The notes under the pieces are model-generated. The model was given only the letters and a program-made list of their open reading frames with translations. It was not told the DNA's origin and did no database searches. A stretch of 64,000 nt of DNA from contig NZ_RJUF01000004.1 of the NCBI RefSeq assembly GCF_024343775.1, forward strand, positions 62,001 to 126,000. The letters are read 5' to 3'. The position numbers and the translations under genes were made by a program. Each line of letters starts with the position of its first letter. The first letter of the stretch is position 1. The stretch is from Lacihabitans soyangensis (GTDB taxonomy: Bacteria; Bacteroidota; Bacteroidia; Cytophagales; Spirosomataceae). Shown piece after piece: positions 49,022-57,609 of the stretch.

Positions 49022-50575
49022 TTATTTTTCTGAAATTTTATCTTCGATTCTGAAATAATCAAAATCGGCAATACCGCCTATTTCTTTGGTGGCAAAATTG
49101 AATAAACTGAATCGGTAACCCATAAAATGCGGTAGCGTATAAGGCATTTTTAGTGGTTCACCAATTTTTACCCAAGATTTTCCATCTAAGCTGTAAAAGA
49201 AATTCGCCATATCGGCTCGGTCTTTGAAATTACATTCAGCTTTGAAGTAAACGGTGTTTCGTGAAACTGACACTTTCTCAATTTCAACAGCTTTGCCACC
49301 TTTGGTACTTACCATGATGATAGATTTTGTGCCGTTTTCGTTTTTCAAACCTACAAATCCATAATTTTTTTGGAGTAAACCCAATCCAGCAATATCACCA
49401 TCTTTCATTTTTGAAGCATCAAGAGCAATCGAACCTGTACTTTCGGGTCCAATGGTACGTTGCGTAAGCGTATTTCTTGCCGAAACAAAAGAAGTGTCAA
49501 TTCTGCCAGTTTTTAGGCGAAGAAAACCTTTTCGTTCGGTAAGCGACCAAAGCGAATTGTCAGGATTATGATTCCATTGCCAAACTAATGGTAGCGTAGG
49601 CTCACCTTTTTTTCGAGTAAATTCATCAGAATTCACAATATTTGGAATCAGACTTTTATTAGCTGGTAAGTTTAGGCTCATAGGTACTTTACCATTTTCA
49701 CCCAAAACTGGCCAACCATCTTTCCATTCGACAGGCACTAAATAAGGAATACGACCCACACCGCCATTGTCTCGGAAAAGATAAGAAAACCAACGTCCAT
49801 CTGGCGTGTCAATCAAGCCACCTTGAGCTACGCCCAAATCTTGAAAACCAATTTTCCCTTCCCAAGGTCCAGAGATTTTGTCGGCACGGTGAATAAGCAC
49901 CGTTCGCATTCCGCCACGTGGCCAAACGATATTGAAAAGGTAATATTTGCCATTGTGCTTGAAAAGCTGCGAGCCTTCTGCCTGCAACATAATTGGGGCA
50001 TTGGCAGCGGCAGAAGCGTTTTCTATCAAGGTTTTTTCTTCTGTACCTTCCATTTTTCCACTCAAATCAGACTTTAATTCTATAATTTTGAGTTTTCCTG
50101 CACCGTAAATGAGGTAAGTTTTACCATCGTCATCAAAGAAAATGCTGTGGTCGTGGTAAGCAGGGGCAAAGGATTTTTCTTTCCAAGGCCCTTTGATATT
50201 TTTTGAGGTATAAATATGCGTTTTGCCCGATGTGGCCGCAAAAGTGCTGACCATAAATTCGCCATTGTGGTAGCGAATACAACTCGCCCAAGAACCTCGA
50301 CCGTAGGTATTTTGGCCATTCGTTAGATTCATGGCATCGTTTTCAACTAATCTATCATAACAATAGCTTTCGAGTTTCCAGTTTACTAAGTCTTTTGAAC
50401 TCATAATTGGCAAACCAGGACTCATGTGCATCGTGGTGCTACTCATGTAATACGTATCACCCACACGAATCATCGATAAATCTGGCACATCGGCATGGAC
50501 GATTGGGTTATGAGCTTGCCCAAACCCAATCTGACCTGCCAATAGCAAAAAATAAATATTTAAGATTTTTCTCAT
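49022..50575 (-). CDS. GH43 glycosidase with C-terminal beta-sandwich (beta-xylosidase/arabinofuranosidase)
   Basis: This enzyme of 517 residues starts at the second in-frame ATG (MRKILNIYFLLLAGQIGFGQ), which yields a signal peptide; the upstream ATG would add ten residues and overlap the preceding gene. The five-bladed propeller contains the catalytic base aspartate in HADVPDLSMIRVGDTYY, the pKa-modulating aspartate near YHDHSIFFDDDGK and the acid glutamate in QAEGSQLFKHNGKYY. The last 190 residues form the concanavalin-like domain of GH43 beta-xylosidases. Substrate is probably xylo- or arabinoxylo-oligosaccharide. Confidence 0.93.
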   Translation of the reverse strand: MRKILNIYFLLLAGQIGFGQAHNPIVHADVPDLSMIRVGDTYYMSSTTMHMSPGLPIMSSKDLVNWKLESYCYDRLVENDAMNLTNGQNTYGRGSWASCIRYHNGEFMVSTFAATSGKTHIYTSKNIKGPWKEKSFAPAYHDHSIFFDDDGKTYLIYGAGKLKIIELKSDLSGKMEGTEEKTLIENASAAANAPIMLQAEGSQLFKHNGKYYLFNIVWPRGGMRTVLIHRADKISGPWEGKIGFQDLGVAQGGLIDTPDGRWFSYLFRDNGGVGRIPYLVPVEWKDGWPVLGENGKVPMSLNLPANKSLIPNIVNSDEFTRKKGEPTLPLVWQWNHNPDNSLWSLTERKGFLRLKTGRIDTSFVSARNTLTQRTIGPESTGSIALDASKMKDGDIAGLGLLQKNYGFVGLKNENGTKSIIMVSTKGGKAVEIEKVSVSRNTVYFKAECNFKDRADMANFFYSLDGKSWVKIGEPLKMPYTLPHFMGYRFSLFNFATKEIGGIADFDYFRIEDKISEK

Positions 50576-50601
50576 TTTTAAAGCGTAATGCTTACCACAA
50601 A

Positions 50602-51222
50602 TCAATACAGATTTGTTTGTTCATCATTTTTTATCATACCGTCCAGTTCATCTACCGAAATTTCGAGTTTTCCATGCTCAACCAAAACTTTGGCCAAAGA
50701 AGGCACACTTGCTTGTTTTGCCACATCAACTTGCCACAACTTCGACCGAATGATACATTTGGCACAGTGCATAAAAGCTTCTTTTACGCTTACAATTATG
50801 GCGAAAGATGGCGTTTTACCATCCACAGTTAGTTGCTCCAAGACCCATTTATCTTGCACTATTTTAGCTTCACCATTGATTCGCAAAGTTTCTCGCACAC
50901 CCGGAATCAAAAATATCAGTCCGATATTAGGGTTTTTGATGATATTACTTAGCGTATCCGCTTTGGCGTTGCCAGGTCTGTCGGGAATCGCCAATGTTTT
51001 TTCATCCAATATTTTCACAAAACCTGCTGGGTCTCCTTTGGGCGACACGTCCATGTTTCCCTCCAAGTCCGAAGTAGCGATTGTAATAAATGGCGATTTT
51101 TCGATGAAACTTCGGCAATGTTCATCTATATAATTGATGGTTTTTCTAGTTACTATTTCTGACGGATAACCTAAAGTGGCTCGCAGTTGCTCTTCTGATG
51201 TTATGGTATGCTCGAAATTCAT
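50602..51222 (-). CDS. Pyridoxamine 5'-phosphate oxidase-like flavoprotein
   Basis: This 206-residue cytoplasmic protein belongs to the FMN-binding split-barrel family. Supporting stretches are PFITIATSDLEGNMDVSPKG, FVKILDEKTLAIPDRPGN and the dimer/FMN segment GVRETLRINGEAKIV. It resembles the DR2398/MSMEG_1061 subgroup, whose substrate is unsettled. It lies between two GH43 genes with gaps of 26 and 21 bp, so it is in the operon even though nothing in its fold suggests polysaccharide breakdown. It might detoxify or reduce a by-product, or simply be a passenger. Confidence 0.88.
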   Translation of the reverse strand: MNFEHTITSEEQLRATLGYPSEIVTRKTINYIDEHCRSFIEKSPFITIATSDLEGNMDVSPKGDPAGFVKILDEKTLAIPDRPGNAKADTLSNIIKNPNIGLIFLIPGVRETLRINGEAKIVQDKWVLEQLTVDGKTPSFAIIVSVKEAFMHCAKCIIRSKLWQVDVAKQASVPSLAKVLVEHGKLEISVDELDGMIKNDEQTNLY

Positions 51223-51243
51223 TTTAGTAAATAGAATTAAATG

Positions 51244-52914
51244 TTATCTCAAAACGGCATCATCACCGCTGTATTTCAAATACTTAAATGTTGCGTTGTT
51301 GTCTGATTTTTCTCCGTTCGAAGTGGCATACATGGCAAAAACATTACCAATAAAACCGCCCGAAACTCTGGTAGATAGGTGTTTACCATCTTGGTTTTCG
51401 GCCAAAACTTTAAAGTCTTTGCCGTTTTCTGAAATAGCAAAATGGCATTTATCTGCATTATTAGTGATACGTAGCACTAATTTTCCATTGCCAACTGGTA
51501 ACGTATTTATCAACTCTACATCTTTTTTGCGGTGAACACTTTTGTATAATTCTACCTGAGTTTTACCATCTTTGATTGATTTTGCCAAGAAATAGTAGTG
51601 ACTTTCGTCTTGATAAATCACCAAACCCGCTTTTTCTTTTTCAGATTTTGGAGTAAAAACAAGTTCCGTTTCGGCCGTGCTGTTCATGTGTTGCTGGCGT
51701 TTGGCTACAAAAGAAGGATTCCCCAATTCTGAAATAGTTTCAGGTTTGAGGTTGAGCGTAAGACCTTTTTTAGAAGTTTTAAACGAACTGCTATCAACTT
51801 TTCTTAGGTGCATCATCGAAAGGTCAAGACCTTTGTCGAACTTCATTGTGTAAGAAAAATTGCCGTTTTGTGGCAAAGCTCCTTTTTGTTTAACTTCTTT
51901 GATATTGGTTTTGTATTTGTATTCGATGGCTTTTTCGCCGTGTTCAATCATTGGCCAATCGTTCACCCAAGTAAGCGGAGCAATAAACATTTCACGACCA
52001 GTGTTGTAATAATCGCCTTCGTAAGGGCGAACAGCCAAGAAAATTGAGTACCAATTACCATCCGGCCCTTCGATAAACTGGGCGTGTCCTGCTGAAGTAA
52101 TTGGATTTGGGCGGTCGGCAGGTAAACCTCTTTGAGTTAAAACTGGATTTCCTTCATACGGCACATACGGCCCCCAAATGTCTTTGCTACGCAAGGCCAC
52201 TTGCGAGTGATTCACCGATGTTCCACCTTCTGCACAATATAAAATATACCAATCGTTACGTTTCAAAATGTGTGGACCTTCAATCCAAACAGGTTTTTTG
52301 GTAATGTCCACACCACCGTTTATCAATTGCTTTTTCTCTCCAATGGTTTTCAAGTTTTTGTAATCAAACTCATACATTTGCACAGTGCGGTGGCCAGGGT
52401 AAAGTGGCTTATTATCAGGAGCATCACTGTTATAAACGATGTAGGCCTTATCCGTGGCTTCATCGAAATAAATTGATGGGTCGATTCCTCTTACTTGTGG
52501 CAATTTTACAGGATTGCTGTAAGGACCAGCAGGATTCGTGGCTGTCACCACAAAGTTGCCGTCGTGGTCAATATCAGTACAAGTAACGTAGTAAATACCT
52601 TTGTAATAAGTAATAGCAGGAGCAAAAAGCCCACGGCTCATACGCTCGCCCATGAAATCCATTTGTGAGGGGCGGCTAATTACATTGCCAATTTGTTTCC
52701 AGTTTTTCAAATCACGGCTGTGCATAATGGGCAAACCTGGGAAATAAGAAAAAGTAGAATGTACAGAATAATAATCTGCACCTACTTTTACGATGCTTGG
52801 GTCGGGATAAAAGCCTGTTAATATCGGATTTGTAAGGGTTACTTGTGCCGATGCGATTTTTACACAACAAACCAATACGATGATGCTACAAATTTTTGCT
52901 AATTTCTTTAACAT
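51244..52914 (-). CDS. GH43 glycosidase with C-terminal beta-sandwich (second copy)
   Basis: This 556-residue secreted enzyme (signal peptide to about 23) has the GH43 propeller followed by a concanavalin-like domain (about 350-550). Catalytic residues are the base in FYPDPSIVKVGADYY, the aspartate in VRGIDPSIYFDE and the acid in WIEGPHILKRNDWY. It is clearly a different GH43 subgroup from the one downstream (different loop lengths and linker), so the two probably attack different linkages. It lies 26 bp after the GH95 gene, second in the operon. Confidence 0.94.
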   Translation of the reverse strand: MLKKLAKICSIIVLVCCVKIASAQVTLTNPILTGFYPDPSIVKVGADYYSVHSTFSYFPGLPIMHSRDLKNWKQIGNVISRPSQMDFMGERMSRGLFAPAITYYKGIYYVTCTDIDHDGNFVVTATNPAGPYSNPVKLPQVRGIDPSIYFDEATDKAYIVYNSDAPDNKPLYPGHRTVQMYEFDYKNLKTIGEKKQLINGGVDITKKPVWIEGPHILKRNDWYILYCAEGGTSVNHSQVALRSKDIWGPYVPYEGNPVLTQRGLPADRPNPITSAGHAQFIEGPDGNWYSIFLAVRPYEGDYYNTGREMFIAPLTWVNDWPMIEHGEKAIEYKYKTNIKEVKQKGALPQNGNFSYTMKFDKGLDLSMMHLRKVDSSSFKTSKKGLTLNLKPETISELGNPSFVAKRQQHMNSTAETELVFTPKSEKEKAGLVIYQDESHYYFLAKSIKDGKTQVELYKSVHRKKDVELINTLPVGNGKLVLRITNNADKCHFAISENGKDFKVLAENQDGKHLSTRVSGGFIGNVFAMYATSNGEKSDNNATFKYLKYSGDDAVLR

Positions 52915-52940
52915 TGTAATCTTTGTTTAATTCGTAAATT

Positions 52941-55394
52941 TTAAAGTGATAAAGTGATGATTTGACCTTTTTGAGTGGCAATGTCATACAATTTTGTTGT
53001 TGCCAAAGTAGGAACTTTTATACTTGATTTTTCTGAAATAACAGGTTTGGCTGTTTCATCTAAACTAAAAAATGGGTTGGTATTTTTGCCATTTGCCTCT
53101 TTTAGTTTTGCTCCATTGTTTTGTTTCAATTCATTTGGCGAACGCAATCTAAGATTCCCTCCGAGATTAGATTTTACGACCAATTTCATCAATTTGGCAT
53201 CTTTCCATTGCATTTCTACGATTTCAAAACCTCCGATTGCTTTCAAGCCCGAAATTTTTCCCGAAGGCCAAACATCTGGCAATGCAGGAAGTAAATGCAC
53301 TGCTCCATCTGAACTCTGCATCAACATTTCGGTAATACCCGAGGTACAGCCGAAGTTTCCATCAATCTGAAAAGGTGGGTGAGCATCAAAAAGGTTATTG
53401 TAAGTACCGCCCGCACCACGTTCGTTGCCAATTGGTGTTAATTGATTTTGAATCAATTTATAAGCGTGGTTGCCGTCTTGCAATTTCGCCCACCAGTTTA
53501 CTTTCCAGCCCATACTCCAACCTGTCGAAACATCTCCACGGTAAATCAAGGAGTTTTTTGAAGCCTCAAAAAGTTCGGGTGTTCGATAAGCCGATATTTG
53601 ATTAGAAGGATAAAGACCATACAGATGCGAAATATGGCGGTGTTTATCATTCGGGTCGTCAATATCGTCGAGCCATTCTTGTAATTGATTATGCTGCCCG
53701 ATGTGCATTGGCGGTAATTTATCTCTTAATTTTTTGAGAGAATCTACAAAAGCAGCATCTTTTTTTAGAATCTGAGCGGCACTGATTGCCTTGCTGAACA
53801 CATCAAAAACTATCTGATTGTCCATCGTAACGCCCGCATCAAGCGAAGAACCATCGTGAGCCGCAGGAGCATTTTCAGGAGAATTTCCAGGGTTTACGAC
53901 TAACCAATTATTCTTATTTGGGTGCGGAATCAAGAAATCGGCATAAAATTGTGCCGCTCCTTTGAGTGCAGGATATGCCGAAGCCAAAAATGCTTTATCA
54001 CCAGTGTACAAATAATGTTCCCACAAATGTTGGCTCACCCAGCCACCGCCAGCTGTCCACATTCCCCAAAATGCACCGTCAATTGCACCAGTTGCTCGCC
54101 AAATATCTGTATTGTGGTGAGCCATCCAGCCTCTTGCACCGTACATATCTTTGGCGGTTTTCTGACCAGTCACCGAAAGTTCTTGTACCATTTTCAAGAA
54201 AGGCTCGTGCAATTCTGAAAGATTAGTTTTCTCAGCTGGCCAATAGTTCATTTCGGCGTTGATGTTGATGGTATATTTGCTGTCCCAAGGTGGGTTGATG
54301 CGATGATTCCAAATTCCTTGCAAATTGGCAGGTTGTCCACCAGGTTGTGAAGAAGAAATGAGTAAATACCGCCCAAATTGATAATAAAGAGCCACCATTT
54401 GTGGGTCGTTGGTATTTCTGAAATTTCTTAGGCGTTCGTCGGTCGGAAGTTTTACGGCATCGGTTTCACCTAAATCAATTTTTACTCGATTAAATAATCT
54501 TTGATAAGCTAAAGTGTGCGAGTTTAGTAACGAACTGTAAGTTTTAGGGTAGGCTTTGTTTAAATATTCGGCGGCACGTTTGTTTTCGTCACCACTTAAA
54601 TCTTGATAATTATTAAAATTAGTAGCTATTGAAATGAAAATTGTAGCAGAATTTGCTCCTTTCACTATCAAAGAAGTATCGGTTGAATGAAGGCTACCAC
54701 CTTCTAATTTTATTCGGGTAATTCCTTTAAATTCTACCATACCTTTCACCGTTTCGTGGTCGCTTGTTGTGCCCGAAATCGTTAAATCTTTGGTTGGGGT
54801 AGTGGCAATCGTTTTTCTTTTTTGTGGAGAAGAAATATTGGCATTGAATGAAAGATTTCCCGCTTTGCTGGCCGAAATTTTCATCACAACAACCCTATCG
54901 GCCAATGAAGCAAAGGCTTCACGGGTATAAGTCACATCGCCTACTTGATAAGTTGTTTTTGAAATGGCTCGTTCAATGTCTAATTCTCGGTAATAATTTG
55001 TAAAGTTTTCATGGCCATCGAAAATTAAGTTGAGATTCCCGACGGGTTCAAATTTTTGTCCGTGTGAAGTTTTGGTGATAATGGCTTGATTGGCCAATTT
55101 TTCGGCTTCTTTATGATTACCCTCAAAAATTAACTTTCTGATTTCAGCTAATTTTTCGAGTGATTGTGGATTATCGTTTCGGTTGGGGCTTCCACTCCAA
55201 ACCGTATGTTCGTTAAGTTGAATTATCTCTTTTTCTACATTTCCATAAATCATCGCCCCCAAACGGCCATTTCCAATTGGTAAAGCGTTTTCCCAAGTAT
55301 TTCCGGCTGGTTGTTTGTACCAAAGTTTTAAAGGAGTTTGAGCTTGGGCGAATGTTGCCCAAGAAATAAAGAAACAAAGCGTTACTTTTTTCAT
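52941..55394 (-). CDS. GH95 family glycosidase (alpha-L-fucosidase or alpha-L-galactosidase)
   Basis: This 817-residue secreted enzyme (signal peptide to about 18) begins its catalytic module LWYKQPAGNTWENALPIGNG, the hallmark GH95 N-terminal domain, followed by the (alpha/alpha)6 barrel. Active-site segments are NINAEMNYWPAEKTNLSE (paired asparagines) and QIDGNFGCTSGITEML (aspartate), with SPENAPAAHDGSSLDAG between. GH95 includes alpha-1,2-L-fucosidases and alpha-L-galactosidases; the latter act on complex arabinoxylans, which fits this locus. It is the first gene of the operon. Confidence 0.93.
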   Translation of the reverse strand: MKKVTLCFFISWATFAQAQTPLKLWYKQPAGNTWENALPIGNGRLGAMIYGNVEKEIIQLNEHTVWSGSPNRNDNPQSLEKLAEIRKLIFEGNHKEAEKLANQAIITKTSHGQKFEPVGNLNLIFDGHENFTNYYRELDIERAISKTTYQVGDVTYTREAFASLADRVVVMKISASKAGNLSFNANISSPQKRKTIATTPTKDLTISGTTSDHETVKGMVEFKGITRIKLEGGSLHSTDTSLIVKGANSATIFISIATNFNNYQDLSGDENKRAAEYLNKAYPKTYSSLLNSHTLAYQRLFNRVKIDLGETDAVKLPTDERLRNFRNTNDPQMVALYYQFGRYLLISSSQPGGQPANLQGIWNHRINPPWDSKYTININAEMNYWPAEKTNLSELHEPFLKMVQELSVTGQKTAKDMYGARGWMAHHNTDIWRATGAIDGAFWGMWTAGGGWVSQHLWEHYLYTGDKAFLASAYPALKGAAQFYADFLIPHPNKNNWLVVNPGNSPENAPAAHDGSSLDAGVTMDNQIVFDVFSKAISAAQILKKDAAFVDSLKKLRDKLPPMHIGQHNQLQEWLDDIDDPNDKHRHISHLYGLYPSNQISAYRTPELFEASKNSLIYRGDVSTGWSMGWKVNWWAKLQDGNHAYKLIQNQLTPIGNERGAGGTYNNLFDAHPPFQIDGNFGCTSGITEMLMQSSDGAVHLLPALPDVWPSGKISGLKAIGGFEIVEMQWKDAKLMKLVVKSNLGGNLRLRSPNELKQNNGAKLKEANGKNTNPFFSLDETAKPVISEKSSIKVPTLATTKLYDIATQKGQIITLSL

Positions 55395-55796
55395 TGTAAA
55401 GGTTGAATATCTGCAAAATGCCGAACTTGAAAAAACAACAAACCTACTGTAAAACAGATCAAATGACTATTTTAACAATCTATTTATATATCAATATATT
55501 ATATTAATATTTATATGTGTCATTTTTACACAAATATAAATGTAATTTTCAAATGTTCTAATAAATATTAATAAAATTCAAGGATTTTAGAAGAACTCCT
55601 TTTGGGCAGGATCAACGAATAAAGTTGTTCGATCTATCGTTTATCGAATAACACTATTATTTAAAACACTGTAGGTAAGGGAAAAATAAAATTAGGTAAT
55701 GTAAGATTTTACCAAGAAATATAATGATTCAAGTTAACTCAAAAATTAGAAATATAGAGATTTCTCAATACTTTCAACCATTGACTTGTCATGAAA
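55395..55796. promoter_or_regulatory. Upstream region of the arabinoxylan operon with an inverted repeat
   Basis: No gene. GTTGTTCGAT (55624-55633) and ATCGAATAAC (55643-55652) form a 10-bp inverted repeat with one G-T mismatch and a 9-bp spacer. It may be an operator or a weak hairpin. A -7-like TATATTTG lies on the minus strand at 55531-55538, but without a properly spaced -33 element. I found no second copy of the inverted repeat near the other sugar genes. Confidence 0.35.
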
Positions 55797-56825
55797 TCAA
55801 ATAGCTGCATTCACCAAAGGCGACACCTTGTTACCAATCAGTTCTATTGCATTCAACAATTTTTCATGAGAAAGACCTGCATTATCCATTTGGAAGGTAA
55901 CCCTTGAAACTCCACCGAGTGCTTCGCTATGTCTAAGTATTTTAGCGGCTACTTCTTCCGGACTGCCCACTAAAAAAGCACCCAAGGGTCCAATTTGAGA
56001 CATAAAATGAGATTTTGTTACAGGTGGCCATCCTCTTTCTTTGCCAATTCGAGTAAACATTTCGGCGTAGCCTGGGTAATATTCTTCGATGGCCGTATCC
56101 AAATCTTTGGCCACATAACCCAATGAATGTAAGCCCACTTTGAGTTTTTCAGGCGAATGGCCAGCTTTGCGACCAGCCTCTCGGTACAAATCTACCAAGG
56201 GTCTAAATCGGTGTGTATCGCCACCGATAATGGCAACCATAAGTGGCAAACCTAAAACACCAGCTCTTACAAAAGATTGTGGTGTACCCCCAACTCCCAA
56301 CCAAATAGGAATATCTTCTTGAATAGGTCTAGGATAAATGGCTTGGTTGTTTAAAGCAGGCCTAAATTTACCTGACCAAGTAATGGTTTCGGATTCTTTG
56401 ATTTTTAATAGCAAATCTAATTTTTCAACAAAAAGCTCATCGTAATGATGCAGATTAAGCCCAAAAAGAGGAAAAGCATCCGTGAATGAACCACGGCCCA
56501 CAACCATTTCTGCCCTGCCATTTGAGATTAAATCTAAAGTCGCAAAGTTCTGAAAAACTCTAACAGGATCTGCAGCACTTAGAACCGTTACTGCACTACT
56601 TAGTATTATTTTTTCGGTTTTTGCGGCTGCGGCTGCCAAAATCATCGTAGGTGCTGAATCCAAAAATTCTTTTCTGTGGTGTTCGCCTATGCCAAAAAAA
56701 TCCAAGCCTGATTTATCAGCAAAAGCAATTCTTTCCAATAATTCAGAAATTGCTATTTGACTATTTTTATTTGTGTCGGGTTTTGAACTATCTTTTGCCG
56801 CAAAACTATCTATTCCTATTTCCAT
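55797..56825 (-). CDS. LLM class flavin-dependent oxidoreductase
   Basis: This 342-residue protein has the bacterial luciferase-like (beta/alpha)8 fold: GIGEHHRKEFLDSAPTMILA near residue 47, then AVTVLSAADPVRVFQNFATL and GRAEMVVGRGSFTDAFPLFG. These proteins use reduced flavin for monooxygenation of varied substrates; the substrate here is unknown. It is separated from the GH95 gene by 402 bp and from the Nudix gene by 49 bp, and could form a unit with the Nudix and GH127 genes. No link to sugar metabolism is visible. Confidence 0.92.
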   Translation of the reverse strand: MEIGIDSFAAKDSSKPDTNKNSQIAISELLERIAFADKSGLDFFGIGEHHRKEFLDSAPTMILAAAAAKTEKIILSSAVTVLSAADPVRVFQNFATLDLISNGRAEMVVGRGSFTDAFPLFGLNLHHYDELFVEKLDLLLKIKESETITWSGKFRPALNNQAIYPRPIQEDIPIWLGVGGTPQSFVRAGVLGLPLMVAIIGGDTHRFRPLVDLYREAGRKAGHSPEKLKVGLHSLGYVAKDLDTAIEEYYPGYAEMFTRIGKERGWPPVTKSHFMSQIGPLGAFLVGSPEEVAAKILRHSEALGGVSRVTFQMDNAGLSHEKLLNAIELIGNKVSPLVNAAI

Positions 56826-56874
56826 TGATTCAGTGTTATTGCTTTTCTACAAAAAAATACAAGAGTTGGTTCAA

Positions 56875-57564
56875 CTACAGATTCATGAAATAATGAAATG
56901 CGTTGAATTGTGAGGTGTACTTTTCGGTATCTAGTTTAAACAAGGAAGCCTTTTTGGTTGTAGAATTGTTATCTTTTTCGCCTGTGTCTATCAAAAGTTT
57001 GGTCGATAAAATCTTTCTACTGAAGTTCCTTCTGTCCAATTTGTACCCATAAATAGCCTCGTAAAGTCTTTGCAAAGCAGGAATGGTAAACTTATCCGGC
57101 AATAGTTCAAACCCGATTGGGTGCAATGCTGCCTTATATCTTACTTCAGCTATGGCCTTTTCTACCATATCGTTGTGGTCAAAAATCAGATTGGGTTTCT
57201 CGTCTAAAGAAAACCAATAGCCATTTTTAGACTTTGCCAATTCAAAATCATGGTCTTGGATGTTTATTAAGGCGTAAAAACAAACAGAAATCGTACGTTC
57301 AACGGGGTCGCGGGTTACATTGCCAAAACTTTGGAGTTGCTCAAGATAGACGTTGTCTAAGCCAGTGAGTTCATTCAAAATTCTTTTGGCTCCATTTTCA
57401 AGATCTTCGTCTCTTTTCAAAAAACCTCCCATGAGCGACCATTTGCCTTGCTCGGGTTCAAAGTTTCGTTTGATGAGTAATAATTTAAGGTTTTCGCCGT
57501 CAAACCCGAATATGCAACAATCTATGGCTAGGTTTATCTTGTCGGCTTGTAGGTATTGATTCAC
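56875..57564 (-). CDS. Nudix-domain transcription regulator, AraR-like
   Basis: This 229-residue protein has an N-terminal Nudix domain (about 8-140) and a C-terminal winged-helix-like part (about 145-225, with YEAIYGYKLDRRNFSRKIL). The Nudix box is degenerate: FLKRDEDLENGAKRILNEL lacks the RE pair and one glutamate of the catalytic REUxEE core, so hydrolase activity is unlikely. This two-domain layout is that of Bacteroidota Nudix-family sugar regulators such as the arabinose regulator AraR. Its place between GH127 and the arabinoxylan operon supports a role in controlling arabinose genes. DNA target not identified. Confidence 0.85.
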   Translation of the reverse strand: MNQYLQADKINLAIDCCIFGFDGENLKLLLIKRNFEPEQGKWSLMGGFLKRDEDLENGAKRILNELTGLDNVYLEQLQSFGNVTRDPVERTISVCFYALINIQDHDFELAKSKNGYWFSLDEKPNLIFDHNDMVEKAIAEVRYKAALHPIGFELLPDKFTIPALQRLYEAIYGYKLDRRNFSRKILSTKLLIDTGEKDNNSTTKKASLFKLDTEKYTSQFNAFHYFMNL

Positions 57565-57609
57565 TATTTATTCAATTCAAAAATTTCCAATTCTATATAT
57601 TCACAAATT

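Noticed and set aside
55531-55538. TATATTTG as the definite promoter of the arabinoxylan operon
   Set aside because: No -33 element at 18-22 bp; kept only as a weak note in the regional entry.
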